DNA from: Diadema setosum
Taxonomy: Eukaryota > Echinodermata > Echinoidea > Diadematoida > Diadematidae
Length of the DNA stretch: 64,000 nt
NCBI GenBank assembly: GCA_033980235.1
Contig: CM067079.1
Location: 26,740,658 to 26,804,657, forward strand
Direction: 5' to 3'
Below the pieces are notes generated by a model. It made no database searches. It saw only the letters and a program-made list of their open reading frames with translations, and was not told the origin of the DNA. Every line of letters begins with the position of its first letter. Position 1 is the first letter of the stretch. Shown in pieces: positions 45,893 to 58,535 of this stretch. The position numbers were made by a program, and so were the translations under genes.

Positions 45893-46860
45893 CTATGATA
45901 TACTCAATACTTTTCCTATTGCCTTATTCAGATCCGTCTCCGCCATCTCCTTGATTGCCATCAAGATGTTGGATGAAGGGGCTTGGTGTCCAACCTGCTT
46001 AGCCTGTAGAGCAGCTTGTCGTGCACTCTCTTGACCCTGAATCCTTGACTCCTGACCAGATCTCCTAATCGCAAACTCCCTCGGATCTAGCGTCATCCTT
46101 CTCGTAATGATCCAGACAAGCGTTGCGGGGGGGGGGGGGGGGGGGGGATCTGATTGCTCAATCCTTAATAAACTGTTCTACAAGAATGTTAGTATTTTTT
46201 TTTTTTATTATTGTAGGATCACCCTCAAAGGAAGACAGACGCTGCTTTAGGATTGTATAATGGCTATATTTGGTGACTTGACTTTGATCTGACAGGTGCC
46301 GTTGCTCGGATTCTTGCAGTCATCTCTCCTGTCATCCAGTTCATGAGTGTTGAAACTGTTGGTTCTGGATCTTCCAGTGAATTAAGGTGTCTAAACCAAA
46401 CTTTCTTGTCCTCCGTATGGAACTTCTTTTCGATTACTGCCAGCATTTGAGCATTGTCTATGTCACCTGCACGGCCAACATCTTTCAGCGTGTTGTAGCT
46501 ACATAGGACTAGCTGAGTTACACACACAGAACCGGGCATCTTCTCCTTCTGGTAGTGGATGAAATGCACTAATGTCATTTATTACTGCATCACTTAAAGA
46601 ACGCTGGTCCCCATACACACAATCAAGGAACTTCCATGCTGCTTCGTGGTAGCTAATTCCCCTCAGTATTTCTGCTGGTTTGCCTTCTAAACAACTGCGG
46701 AGTAGGGTGATAACATCTCTATCTGAGTACAATTTGGAAAGATGCAGAAAATCTGCCTTGAAAATGTTGTATTAATAACATCACCTTTGAATTTTGGTAA
46801 TTTCAGTTTTTCTATCTTGAAGTTTGTTGTTGTTGGTACTGCTGAACTGTAGTACCAACA
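45893..46860 (-). pseudogene. BEL/Pao gag fragments (DUF1759-like)
   Basis: Broken - strand frames carry IEKLKLPKFKGDVI, then SDRDVITLLRSCLEGKPAEI, YHEAAWKFLDCVYGDQRSLS and VINDISAFHPLPEGEDARF, in the order of the DUF1759 gag domain of BEL/Pao elements. Further down, VIEKKFHTEDKKVWFRHLN fits the same region. At least three frameshifts are present. A G20-type run (46128-46147) sits inside the block. Confidence 0.7.
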
Positions 46861-46989
46861 TACCATGTATATTGATATATACGGACTCACAGAAAAACAG
46901 CCCTGAGGCTGATAGTGGTTTTTTTTTTAAAACCATATTGAAATAAATAAAACAAACAAACAAATTTGGCTCAGAATACAACTTCTCTC

Positions 46990-47600
46990 GTTGACAGATG
47001 TTGTTGAATCTTTGCTCTAAATCAATAACATGGAAGAGGTTCTCCTCTTTGCTGCTTTCTTTGTAGTCCTGAACATTCTCTAAATCACCCCAAGATCCTG
47101 GACTCTTGAGTACGAATCCTGCAGGAACTGAAGGCTTTCCTCAGCACTCTTCCCATCCTTGATAAAGGCTGGGAAATAACCCTCCTCGCGAAGTACCCAT
47201 ACAAAATCGAGGAGATAAGATGTCTTCTCTTCCTCTGAAATGCCATATCTTGAGAAGGCCCCATTGATACCAGTGATAAAATCATCTACCTCTGATGCTC
47301 TTCCTTTAAATACAGGAATCTTTTGTGCCAGGCCAGAACAAACTTGGATGATGTGTCCTAACAGATAGCTCTTGAAGTTGTGTTGCAAGCTCTGCTATCT
47401 CCTTGTTGGTTGTGTCACCATCTACATGACTAGGCACAAAAGGGATGTACACAGCCTTGTCCTTCCAGCCTCCAGATGGTGCAGGAATCTGCCTTTGAAC
47501 TGCCATAGCTCTCCTTTTCCGACCATCCTCCTCAGCTCAAGTTCTTTGGTGTCCTGGAGCTCTTTGCACTTCTGTGGGAGGTCATCCCCAAACGGAAAGT
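46990..47600 (-). pseudogene. Degenerate gag-like frames, family unresolved
   Basis: - strand frames include KIPVFKGRASEVDDFITGIN followed by GISEEEKTSYLLDFV, reminiscent of retrotransposon capsid N-terminal regions, and an upstream Lys/Glu-rich frame (47604-47422). No zinc knuckle or protease is visible. Confidence 0.4.
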
Positions 47601-47649
47601 CCAAGGGTTTCTGTGCGATCTCCTTGGAACACAGAGAGCAAAGCGCTAA

Positions 47650-49985
47650 CTTTTAACTCGAGCTGGATGAGCTCTCTGCACTTTGTGTTCAGCTCGAAGC
47701 AAGCAACTCCAATAGGGATGGTGGCATGGAGACTGTTATCAGTACCCATGAATAGTTGGTCATCTTTGTCTTGAGCAGTTCATCAGCTGCTCTCATGAAA
47801 CGCATGTTTGCTGTCAGGAAGAAAAGATAGAACCATGATCGACTTCTTGAAGGACTGCAATGCAAAAACACGAAGAACGTGACGTGATTGTGGAAGATTA
47901 CCACCAGTTGCTGTCATGAGTCGCTGCAGGCATCTCTACATCATCTTCTTCTTTTGCTTCCTGACCATCTTGACTGTGTATCCTGCTATGTAATGGACTA
48001 TTAATTTCTTGTAGAAAGTAAGTGACCTGAAATTAGGAATCTCAGCATAATCGTGGTCTGAGGTAGAAGGAATTCAAAATGGCAGGTCATATTTTCTGAT
48101 TAGGTGCAAGTTGGTATCTTCATGGCTACAGTCTGTGATATGATTGTTATCTCCACTGCTTACATGCAGAACAGATGTACTATCCTGTGCCGTGCAGTTT
48201 CTTCCAAACCCTTCTATTTGATGGCAGCAGATTATTTTCTTGTAAAGGTTGGTGAATTCGAGAGCTGTGGGATTGTTGTTGCTTCCAAGTGAAGCTCTCA
48301 TGCCACAGAAGAACAGTTCTAGGTGGTCCTGGCTCATCTTATATGTGAGCAAGTATTTCAGCTTGGGATTTTCTGAAGCTATTCATTTGTCGTACATGGA
48401 AATTGTGCTCTTGATACCGACCAAAAAACCAAGGAATGGAGTCTTCCGAGGCATGAGGTACATGGGCTTTCCATCAACATCTGAGATTGAACTTAGGTAT
48501 GTGTATGATTCAGTCATGAATGGTTTCCAGTGATGTTCATTTTCAGGACAAAGAGGAGCCTTGGAGCTATGTGCAAGAGGGTTTCTTGAATTGAGCAGAT
48601 CAAATAGTTTGTCGATCTTACGAATGAAACGCGCCTTTCAATTGAGGAAGGCCCTCGTCTTTGAGGAACTCTAACGTGTCAGTGACGCTTGCGTTCAAAG
48701 TTTGTGCAGGGATGTTGACTTTCATCTTCTGCTTCTGCCACTGAATGTGGGGGTTGCGCAGTTTGTTGCCTAACCTTAAACCTTCATCTTCCTGCAACTT
48801 ATGGTGCTCCTTGAGATACTCCCACTTAATCAACTCTCCTATATCATCTTGTAGGATTCCGTATGAACCAAAGGTGTTTCTCATTAACTTGAACATGTGG
48901 CACACGTCTAAAAAGACACTGACATGATGATCTGGGTTGAGTGGGTGGGGGAAAGAAGGAATCATGTCAGGTGCTTTCATGCATGCCCCTACCGTCTCTA
49001 GCATCTTTATGTGGCAAGATGGTCCGTCACGGGTAAGAGACTCAATCATTATTCCTACATCTGCCAGCTTACTCAGGCACTGTTGGACAAGATATGCATG
49101 GTCCTCACCCGTCATACTCTGTATTAAAAAGTACCCCACAGGCAGTTTCCAGTTTGAATTCAGAGGTACTACCATGAACACAAGAGCCTCTGATGCCATA
49201 GGATTTGTGTCATCCTCACATTCCGTGCCTACATCAACGTACCTATGAAATCTGGTACCATCCCACTGGATTTGTTTTTTTATGGACATCTCATCCAACA
49301 TCAAGGCACATAAAAGTTCACTTCCATTTTCCTTTGCCTCCTTGGCCTTAACTTCAAGTGTACGAAATGCCTCCTCTGTAAATCCAGGTTTACCATTGAC
49401 AGTGCTGTACCATTTCCGGATGACAGATGGGTGGGGTAATTGAAGGTCAAAGGTCTTGCGGACAAATCTGTTCGCCTTAGCCGAGTAGAAGCTGAGAGTC
49501 AGGGCAAATGCTCTCAGAGCAGGGGAATATTTTTCATTGGACGTTGAACCTCTGCTCCTAGACTTGACGCATCTCTTCATAATTTCTGCTTATACATCAC
49601 AAGTCTTTTCCAGCATTTCCACCCCCTGTTGTGATAGATCATTCTTCCCTTTCAGTGTTTTCACAGTACTTTCTGCAGAGAATCAACCTTTTTCTTCAAT
49701 TTCTGAGCTTTGGCTTGAGAAGTCATGAGTCTTTTCTTCATGAATGACAGCTGATCATATGCCTTTTCACGCTTTCGCTTTACACTTTGGGGGCTTTCTT
49801 GGATTGAGTACAGTGTATGTATGATTATGTTTTGGATGGTTCCTCCTCTACGAAGTGATCAGAACATAGGGTTGAATATTTGCTTGGCGTCCAGTGGTCT
49901 AGTTACCCTCATGTTCTCCAGCCATTTCTTGAGGAGGATTTGATCACGCCTTGGAAATTTCAAATTTCAGAATAAAATCCACATT
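47650..49985 (-). pseudogene. P-element / THAP9-like transposase, broken
   Basis: Cut-and-paste transposase relic. On the - strand: the end of a THAP zinc finger (FPRRDQILLKKWLENM, then CSDHF in the next frame, about 49950-49855); a coiled segment; then a 320-codon frame (49580-48618) with ALMLDEMSIKKQ holding the first catalytic Asp, SLTRDGPSCHIKMLE, and FLDVCHMFKLMRN. After a frameshift come FIRKIDKLFDLLNSRNPL and, past a TGA near 48380, YLLTYKMSQDHLELFF with the terminal acidic region and NNNPTALEF. HYIAGYTVKMV near 48000 gives the C-terminal end. No TIRs found. The first two THAP cysteines are missing. Confidence 0.85.
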
Positions 49986-49999
49986 TATTATAGAGTCAA

Positions 50000-51640
50000 A
50001 TGATTTTTCAAAATTTTAACATAATAGAATTGAAAAGACATAGCTGTTTCAAGTTCCCCAAATATTTATTGTGTGGGTTAGGGTTAAAGCCCAAACAAAG
50101 CACTTGCACGCCAGTAAAAGTTTTGGAGTTTTGCCCTAAAATGTACACACAGACGCAAGAAAGATGTGAACTAACGCTGTGATAACACGATTTTAGTCGG
50201 GTAAATATGAAAATGATAAAACAGGGCCCTGGAAGCATCTTTTCTTAGCTGGTCTAACTGTTACAGATGGTTCTATCATCTAAAAATGTTATAACGTTAT
50301 ACTTATACTAGTTTCTAGGTCTAAAGTCCAACCATCTTGGAATGATCTAGACTGGAATAGGAACTAATATAATTTCTTCTTTTTTCCTGACCGGAAAGTG
50401 CTAAAGTTAGATCGAGTGTAAATGTTATTGTTACATAAACCAAACTTTATGATCGACTGTTTCGAGTTTAGCCGTTAGACTAAGTTTACTGAATAGTGTA
50501 GGGTACGACCCATGAATCCTAACTAGTCTTAGTATTACCTATCCGATCATGTAAACACCTCTAGACTGGAAGTTATAACATTAGTGATTTATATGGAAGT
50601 TATGTATAATACACACATATTTAAAAAGTTATTTCAAGCAATAGAGTGTATCATATTGTATATACTCACAAAGAAATTAGATATTCAACTAGCGTGTCTG
50701 ACATCCACCCGCCTTCGTGCCTTATACTCGAAAACCTCTCGAAATTGTCGAGTGAAATTTTGATACACCCCCTCGGCTTCCTCTTCTCTACGTATTTAGA
50801 AACGGTCATCTTCCAACTGAATGCCTTCGTGGACAGGGAGAAACTCGCCAACCGGGTTTCTTTTTTGTGTTCTCTTGTTGGTCCATTTTTACTTTTTAAC
50901 TTGCCATGGAAAACAGCAACAACATGCAGGTTGTCAAAAAACACAAAGCCGATGTGTCGTTGCTATGATGGCCACGCTGCATGCATGCGATGCAAGCAAT
51001 ATCGCACGCTCTAATGAGCGCTGTGTCGCATTGTGTAACACGCATTTGAGTGGCATCTCTCCGTGCCCACTATCGATCACCCAGAAACGATCAACCTACA
51101 AGCTGCTGAACAGAGAGGGCGCTAAATCATTCATCGAGGAATAAAAGTCGGTCTACCAACTTTTATTTTTTCACTCGTCTTTTGATCTCAAAATACTCCA
51201 AAATAACACATTTTCTGGGCAAATCGCGGCAATCAGGTCACTTTTAAAGCATATCCTTTCAATATATTGCAAGCAAAACTGAAATGGTGTCAGATGGGTT
51301 CTCAACCCTTTACCAGAACTTTGTTTTCACTTTTAAGATTTTCAAGGGTGCCTATGGAACCTGTAAGTAAGCCAGAAGGCCCTAAAATGTATAGACTAAC
51401 TAATACGCTAAACTGTACTGCGATTTCATTCTCCATGTGTAAGTTTCTTGAAAAAGTAGTAATAAGTTGGCTCTTGTCACAACACACTAGTAGTTATGCA
51501 CATTCATGATGCACTGTATGCATGGTTGCTTTAATATGATAATAAAACGGTGTCCTTCGAAGTCTTATAAGTAACTAAATCAGAAATCTCTTTTTGGTTA
51601 TGCAGGAAATTCAATTTGCATATTCTTATGTAGTGATATC
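50000..51640. other. No recognisable gene
   Basis: Short frames exist on both strands but show no family motifs. The only structured item is a palindromic AAAGTCGGTCTACCAACTTT at about 51146-51166. The promoter or first exon of the THAP9-like element could lie here but is not visible. Confidence 0.45.
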
Positions 51641-51654
51641 ATATGGCGTATTCC

Positions 51655-52047
51655 GGTTTTGGAGAGTGGTGTATCACCTATAAATACTTTGTTTTTTTTG
51701 AATTTCATTACTCTAAAGAAAAATACTCTGCTTTTACAAAAAAGTCCCTAACGTGGGAGGGGGTATCCCTGTCCCACACCGAGGATCTCACACCGTCACA
51801 TAATGTACCCCCGCATGTTATAATCATAGTCCTTCACAGTGATTTTTTTTAACGATGTTTAATTCCCTACAAATTTAATTTGAAATGCCCTATAAATACT
51901 ACTTTTATACTGTTTTTATAAAAAGTCCCTTCACCCTCCCCCGTGTGGTGGCTTCGCTCTGTCGCCGAGGATCTCACACCGTCACTACCCCCCCCCCATA
52001 TGTTATAATCATAGTCCTTTACAGTGATTTTTCCACTATGTTTAACT
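51655..52047. repeat. Diverged tandem duplication (about 200 bp unit)
   Basis: CGAGGATCTCACACCGTCAC, TGTTATAATCATAGTCCTT and CAGTGATTTTT occur twice in the same order (51780-51850 and 51966-52033), preceded in each unit by TATAAATACT and AAAAAGTCCCT. Confidence 0.65.
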
Positions 52048-52615
52048 TATATGCTTATGAATACATGCCACTAACAATGTATGCATATACATGTACATGA
52101 TGTACAGGGTATTATGCAAATGTACATGATGATTCAGGCACGAACAAATCAAATTAAAAAAAAAAGAATCTCGCCTTTACGTTTAGTGTCAAACCGCACC
52201 CCTTGAAAAAAAAGCTGATGATGCCTCTGATCCATCAGGGAATAAGTCAGCGATCTGTCATATCCTTTCCTGCAAATGGTGGCTCTACAGGGTGTCTCTA
52301 AAAAAAGTAAACCCAACTTCCACAGCAAATTTGTAGAAAACTATAAAATATTTGCACATTATTTTTTCATGGATAGATGGTTAGTCCAGTAAGTCCTCTA
52401 TCCAATGATACCACGTAGGTTAGGTAATTCTCATGCATGACTGAGCATGATTCAACTTAGTGAATGGGTGTGAAATCATCACTGTGGCAAGTTATTTCTT
52501 GCTATTGTCATGCATTCAGGGCATATTTGAAGTTAAATTTTTTGTCACATGTTAGGCCTATGATTACATAGCAACTTTAGCAAAGGCACATTCACACTTC
52601 ACATGCTTTCCAAAC

Positions 52616-52780
52616 ATGGTACAGTTGACCATTGAGCAGAGAGTATTCCTGGTAACTCGATACCAGGAAACAAGGAGTTTCATGGAAGTTCAAGAGGTTT
52701 TTCGGGTGCAGTTCCCCGACCGGCAGCCTCCAACAAAAAGAGCCATCTAGTACAATGTGAGAAAGTATGCTGATCACGGA
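52616..52780 (+). pseudogene. DUF4817-like helix-turn-helix transposase N-terminus
   Basis: ATG at 52616 opens TIEQRVFLVTRYQETRSFME, VQEVFRVQFPDRQPPTKRAI, then a TAG (52748-52750), then NVRKYADHG. The ERVF...Y..T.S...VQ..FR..FP.R.PPTK...N..KY pattern is the DUF4817 DNA-binding domain of mariner-type transposases. The catalytic domain is absent. Confidence 0.8.
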
Positions 52781-52965
52781 ACTTGCCACAGTGATGATTT
52801 CACACCCATTCACTAAGTTGAATCATGCTCAGTAATGCATGACAGTTACATAACCTACGTGGTATCATTGGACAGAGGACTTATTGGACTATCTAACCAT
52901 GAACAAATAATGTGTAAATATCTTATAGTTTTGTGAAAATTTGCCATTGAAGAAAATTGATTTTT

Positions 52966-53098
52966 TTTTCAAATTTCCATTTTTTCAAATTTCCATTTTT
53001 CAAATTTCAATTTTTCAAATTTTTAAATTTTTCACATTTTTTTTTTCAAATTTCAATTTTTCAAATTTTTCCAAATTCAATTTTTTCACATTTCAAAT
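52966..53098. repeat. TTTTTCAAATTTC-type minisatellite
   Basis: About nine imperfect 13-18 bp units of T-runs and CAAATTT within the right arm of the mariner-like element. Confidence 0.8.
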
Positions 53099-53149
53099 TT
53101 TGTTGTTGAAAATTTGTTGTTTTTGTACTTTTTTTTAGAGACACACTGT

Positions 53150-53340
53150 ATAGCCATCTCGGGAGGACAGAGACTTGTGCTCCAGTGTCCCACAACACCT
53201 CTGTCTTCACCCCTCTAACGTGGCACGACATGATACATTTTTCACCCGCCAACTTGGCTACTTTCTATCTGTTTCCTGCTTCATTGATGTTCGGGATGAG
53301 ACTGATTTGGGCACTCCATTCTTTTAATTTGGCAGCCACT
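53150..53340 (-). pseudogene. Ty3/gypsy aspartic protease fragment
   Basis: The - strand frame has GVKTEVLWDTGAQVSVLPRW, with the D-T-G active-site triplet and the flap-side hydrophobics of retropepsins. The frame is cut right after RWL by the mariner-like insertion; on its other side PPFAGKD-type codons may continue it before stops. Confidence 0.75.
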
Positions 53341-53385
53341 TCAACAGTGCAAAGTTTTTTTAGAGACACAAAGTATTATGTATAC

Positions 53386-53580
53386 CTAACTTTCTCCAAA
53401 GAGCCCTGGCCATCTTTCTTTCACTGCGCTCACTAATGGTCGATCAACTATTATTTCCTTTCTTCGCAATGGAAAAGTTTTTGCCATTTTTTCAGCGACA
53501 ATGTTGCCATTGTTCACCTTCTTCACTTCGTCTAGTAGGGCTATGCGTTCCTCTTCCATGGTATTTGGCGTTTCGTCCAT
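53386..53580 (-). pseudogene. Fragment resembling the SAMD3-like RWPALF region
   Basis: On the - strand VAEKMAKTFPLRRKEII and then VSAVKERWPGLFGE match the conserved K-M-x2-T-F-x-L-R-R-x-E-I ... R-W-P-x-L-F block found in animal SAM-domain-containing protein 3-like proteins. Only about 60 codons remain, ending next to a mariner-type terminus (TTTTTTTAGAGACACAAAG at about 53355). Origin (host fragment or carried by a transposon) unknown. Confidence 0.5.
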
Positions 53581-54474
53581 CGGCTATCAGCCACATCGGC
53601 CATCAGCTCCCCCATCTGTTCAGCCATCCTTCTCAATGTTCTGTATAGACTGGGTAGTACCAAGGATCACTGCCTCCTCGTGGTGGATACAACCAGGTTT
53701 TCGTCCGGCTGCTCAGTGACAGACTGTACCTGTAAATGTATCATCTGGGCAGTGACTCCAGGAAATGTAACACCCCTAAAAAGGGTATAGAGGCTAGAAT
53801 GGTGAAAGAATGAGGAGAAACAAGTCGTTGGTTGTGATAGCAGCATCTATGCATGGAATGGCACAAAGGCTGCTGTCACTTCCTGCCACTGCCTCTCCTC
53901 ACCCAAACTCCTTAGACTCTTCCATTCTTCAATGGGGAGGGGTTATGTAATCTTGGAGGGGGTGTTTCTTGTCAAAGCGTGTACAACAAGCATGTGCTTT
54001 AACCCTTTAGAGTAAGTAATAAAAAATGGAGGACAATTTCCAACTTATTCCTAGGATCACACTTTGATGTTTCACCATATCTGAGAATTCACCAGAAACC
54101 CCGCTGTCCTGCTGGGCCAGGTGTTCGATTTCCATGTCAATGTCTTCATCGTGGATAGGTCATTCTGCTGGTGTTGGAGGGGCTTGGGTATCCAGCAGAG
54201 TCCTCGCTAGCCAGCTGTATTTCGTCTGGTATAGGAGTGCACGGTTGGTTGAGCAGCCGCTGAATATCCTCTTGCAGGTCTTCCATGGTTCTTCCGATTG
54301 GCCACAAAATGTACACTGACGTGTACGACATAAAGGCCACTTTACACTGCCAGAACTGGTAGCCTACTCATTTGCATCTGAATGGACAATACTCTGAATT
54401 TGTGGTGAAATGTGATTCCATATAAATTAAGCTGTTCGAAGTAGAATGTGGCAGGCAAGTATCTTCCTGATTAT

Positions 54475-54850
54475 AGGTACTGTTTACCATTGGGAGAAGT
54501 GATTTCAAAAATGTTCGAGTTATCAAATTTGATGCATATGTGTAGGTCAGTTGTATCACAAAACATCCTACGATATAAAAAATTTGCAATAAAGCCTAAA
54601 ATATAAGGAGATATCGTTATTTGTTTCATTAAAGCATAACTGTAGACAGTTTAGTCCAGAAAAAAAAAAAAATCTCTTATGATTATTGTTCACATTTTTT
54701 TATATTCAGCAGTATTTAACATTGATTATACTGATTAATTCTTTCACATTGGTTGTATCTATCCCTAAGTCATATGTTAGGACTATTTTGAAGCACTAAC
54801 ACTGGGTTTTTGTTTCGTCTGCAAGTGGTAAATAATGCCTTTAATCCTTG
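54475..54850 (+). repeat. Dispersed repeat: SINE body, second copy
   Basis: Aligned with 17215-17508 plus 18660-18716: GGGAGAAGTGATTTCAAAAATGTTC, GCAATAAAGCCTAAAATATAAGGAGATA, ATCCCTAAGTCATAT, and CTGGGTTTTTGTTTCGT. This copy is uninterrupted and shows where the other is split. The tRNA-like head is not clear here. Confidence 0.7.
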
Positions 54851-54859
54851 TAATTGCCC

Positions 54860-55840
54860 AGATTTTGACGAGTGACTGTTGGCACCCAGGTGTACTGTAA
54901 ACTGTAAATCCAAAAACATTCGGGCATGAAACCCTCACGAATTGCCGACCATGATGGAGTAAAGCATTGTGCTGGCATTCACTGCAATATGAAGCTTCAT
55001 GATGTATTCAAGAGAATTTAAATGTTGGATATTAATCAAAGCTTTAGAAGGAGTGTCTGTATAATATGTAAATCATTTGAAATCAGTTTGACAGAAGTGA
55101 AGGTGAATATCAATATGTATTGTATTTAGGTGTGTGTTGTGTGTTAAGCTTCTCTAAACCCAGCATAATACAAAGCTATGCCAGTATTTAGGATAGAGGA
55201 ACATTGGAGTGCAATTAATGTCATGCATATTACAGGGAAACCTCTTTAAGATGACCTAAAAGCAATGGCAATTACCTTCTTGTTATGTAAGGTTGCTTTC
55301 TCTATCAGGGTACAAATATACAGCAATAAAAAGAGTCGGGACATGCTAAATTACCTGCTTATTGTAGGTTTTTGCTATATCCAACATCCTTATCATGAGG
55401 TTCCACTGCATTTTCTTTTCTTTCGTCAGCAGTATTAACATATACATGTACAAGTATATCATCGGAATATATTTCTGTCAGTTGACACTAGAGAACTTTC
55501 TGATTCACTATATTGTTCTTGAATCAGCTATGCAGTTACATATTGTGCATACACTACACATGACAAATCACAGTCTTACACCTGAAATGCATGTTGAAAT
55601 TGAGCATGTATTTGTACATTGAATCAGATTTTTACAAAATGAAGAAAATATACATCTATCATATATACACTGTACAAAATAGTGTGTTCTGTACGATACA
55701 GTATTCACATTCATAAAAAATTGTAATACATGTAGCTACATTACTCAGACAATGAATTAATCATACGTATGATATTCTATTTTTCTTCTGTGAGCAATAC
55801 CGGTAAACAGCAATTTTACTGAATCCTTTGTCAGTTTTCA
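54860..55840. other. Intergenic, nothing recognised
   Basis: AT-rich DNA without exon-like or repeat structure visible on either strand. Confidence 0.45.
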
Positions 55841-55854
55841 GGTTAAACATGGCG

Positions 55855-56030
55855 GGATACAGGTGACTCAGTATAACAAAATCCTGGGCCTGGCAGTTTT
55901 CTTTTGTTATATCTGCATTGTGTTATAGCCGAACAATAGAGATATGTAAAGATATACAGACAATAATTTATGGACCTTAATTTTTACTTCATTGTGAAAA
56001 GAGCTTTGTTATAACGGGAATGCACAGTAA
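55855..56030. mobile_element. MITE family F, copy 2
   Basis: Shares GGGC(C)TG-GCAGTTTTCTTT and the GTTATAACGGGAATGCAC right end with 37728-37882. The left end AGGTGACTCAGTATAACAAAATCC is diverged. Confidence 0.55.
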
Positions 56031-56039
56031 CACAAATAT

Positions 56040-58300
56040 GATCTGCACAAAACCTGTTTTCACATTGGTGTATTTGCATCATATCCTCTTGACAATTTTA
56101 AATATGCATTTTCAGATATTTGGAAAACTGGACAAATGTGTATCTTCCGTGAAATTGCTGCTGAAACAAACTAGAAAAGATCCAGTGATACTTTGCCGTG
56201 AGAATGTATGGTTCGGAGGTTGAACTATGACACTCGGTCATGGTACATAGGCAGCTTAGTACATTATTGCAGTTTTATTCCGATAAATATAATTATATCT
56301 ATGAAGAATGATTCTAAAAATTTGGAGAACGATGTAAGAGATACTAGATATATTTTTCAAATCTTCAAGTGTGTGATTATCATTGACATATAATTTATTA
56401 TCTATGTACAAGTTGAATAAATATATTTACCGAAACTAGAAAAGAATGGATGTCCTTTGTCACTTTGTTCATACCTTCATACCATATCTACACCAACTAT
56501 AATGGACGGAATGCATATTTGAATTTACAAGTATGTCGGACTTCAAACTTTCCTGAAATAGCACTGTGAACTCTTGACCATTCACACTTACATGAGATTG
56601 ATATAGGTGGGCCAAATACATGGTTGGAGGCACTGTATTAAATCAAGTACATCATAAATTTGATTCCATATCATTTTCCCCCTTTTGATGGTGGTGCCAT
56701 ATTATTGATCTTGACATATAACTCATTTGATGCAAATGCAAAACTTCAGAAACTCGTGCAAGAGAAAGAGGCTCAAACTGATTAAACCGACACAAGCACC
56801 AACATGTCACAAATAATGAAACCAGCGTCAAGCACCATTCAAATCAAGGCTGAGAATTGGTGGTGTTTTTTTTCCCCTCCTTCAAAAAATGTGCCTGTGG
56901 GAAAATAAACTGATGAATATAAAACCTTGCATTTTTGTGTCAGTAGATATTGTGATTCTTGTAGCATTGTTTTTGTATGGCAACAGACAATGATGAAAAT
57001 AAGTTACATTCCTGAAGCACTTCATACACTGATTCTAGCAGCATTGCTCTCTGTGTGGCAACAGATGCGGATAGAAATGGCATGGTACATTCCTGTAGCA
57101 CTTGATAATAGTACTGGGATTTCTAGTAGCACTGTTGTGCCATAAACAAAGTCAGTTTTGATAAATGAAAGAACCACTTTTTGGGTTGAGAATATCAAAT
57201 GAACTGTGCATCACTTGTATCTCAAAGGGCAATGACTATTTTTTGTACAGGGATCATACCCTGTTATAACAAGGTCACTGGGACCACAGATTTTATCTTC
57301 TCACAACCAGTACCTTGTTGCAAATGTATAAAAGAGAGACCAACTGAATAGTGTAATTGAAATTCAGACTGCTGAATTCACCTGGTGAAAGCTGTAACCA
57401 ATCATGAACAAGCTTCTTATAACAGGGTTTCCCCATAATGCAAATCCATGTTTGATGCACAACATACTACTATTTTCTTTTACCGAGGGCAACCAGAACA
57501 ATATTTTCTGCAGCATCAACAACAGTCAAAGAAGGTCCCTTTGCATTGCAAAACCTGGTGGTATTGTCAGTTAAGTTTTAAACACATGCTGCTCCTCTGG
57601 TATCAAATGCCTATGGAGTGATAATACTGTTTAAATCCAGGAGAGCTTTCTAAAGATGTCCACAACTTTTGTAAAGGAAGGACTGATCAGTGATCCCCTT
57701 AGCAAAAAAATAAGTCTGTAAGAGGGATTCTTTCACTGATTACCTCACACAAACAATAGGCCTACTAGTAGGCTCAACAACATTGTAGGGAAGATTCTTT
57801 CTCCTCAATTTGTGCAAAGGATGAACATGATCACAACTGTCATTCTAAAGTTTTAGTCACAGACACAGACACAACTTCAACCTCTCATTCATGGTTATTC
57901 GGCACACCAGGTATTTTGTTTTCACCACGACAATGATGATGTCTCTGTTTAATTGCTACACTGCACCACAATCACGGTTTACAAGTGTATGTTGTTAACA
58001 AGCAGAAAATGAATCTGCAGGCTAGAATCATAGGCTGGTGGCTCATCAGAATGTCACCTTTGCCTCTCTCCTTGCATTGTATAGATCATTCTTGAATATA
58101 GGCTACTACCCCTCTGCTTATCAGACAAACTAAACTGAAAAGCCCATCCATTGACCACTGCATTTATTGTAGATTGGAAAAAAAGTGAGTTAGATAATAT
58201 GTAGCCTTGAAGCAAGGCCAGGTACCCCACATCCCATGTCACTACATGAAACACGCCACACACTTCTGCCTTTCCATTCAGCAGAATATTTTGTCCTCGA
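56040..58300. other. Intergenic, 3' side of the LRR gene
   Basis: No exons seen. A weak inverted pair CTGTTATAACAAGG (57261) and CTTATAACAGGG (57416) may be another family F relic. The 3' UTR of the LRR gene probably lies at 58000-58321 on the - strand, but no canonical AATAAA is clear. Confidence 0.4.
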
Positions 58301-58321
58301 GTTCAAACCACATCAAACTCG

Positions 58322-58535
58322 TCAGTCCTCGAGTTCATCGGAATCGAACTCGTCATCCTCGTAGATGAGGTCGGTCAGTGACCGCGTGTTCTCCAAGAAA
58401 TAGTCTCGACACGACGGTGAGCAAGCTATGAAGAAAAAGGGCACCTGGCGCACACCGTAGATCTTTCGACAGGGCCGAATGAGCCGCAGGCCAGGGCCAT
58501 AGAGAGGTCCACCGCAGCAGTCACAGGTTGTGTAG
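58322..58535 (-). CDS. LRR gene terminal exon
   Basis: Acceptor (- strand) CACCAG|CTACAC; 71 codons including the split Ser, then TGA at 58324-58322. Cysteine pairs CDCC and CSPSC plus the acidic tail. GC-rich relative to the flanks. Confidence 0.9.

Larger units (their letters stand above)
52287..53149 (+). mobile_element. Mariner-like element with long TIRs, flanked by TA
   Basis: The left end CAGGGTGTCTCTAAAAAAAG and right end CTTTTTTTTAGAGACACACTG are preceded and followed by TA, as for Tc1/mariner insertions. Subterminal arms of about 170 bp (52340-52492 and 52776-52935) are closely complementary. Only the N-terminal part of a transposase remains inside. TTTTTCAAATTTC minisatellite units expand the right side (52966-53098). 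Confidence 0.82.

Noticed and set aside
50646..51014. Overlapping frames on both strands, possible THAP9-like first exon
   Set aside because: No C-x2-4-C THAP start is visible in any frame.
54146..54340. 64-codon - frame beside the gypsy relic
   Set aside because: No recognisable retroelement motif; left unannotated.
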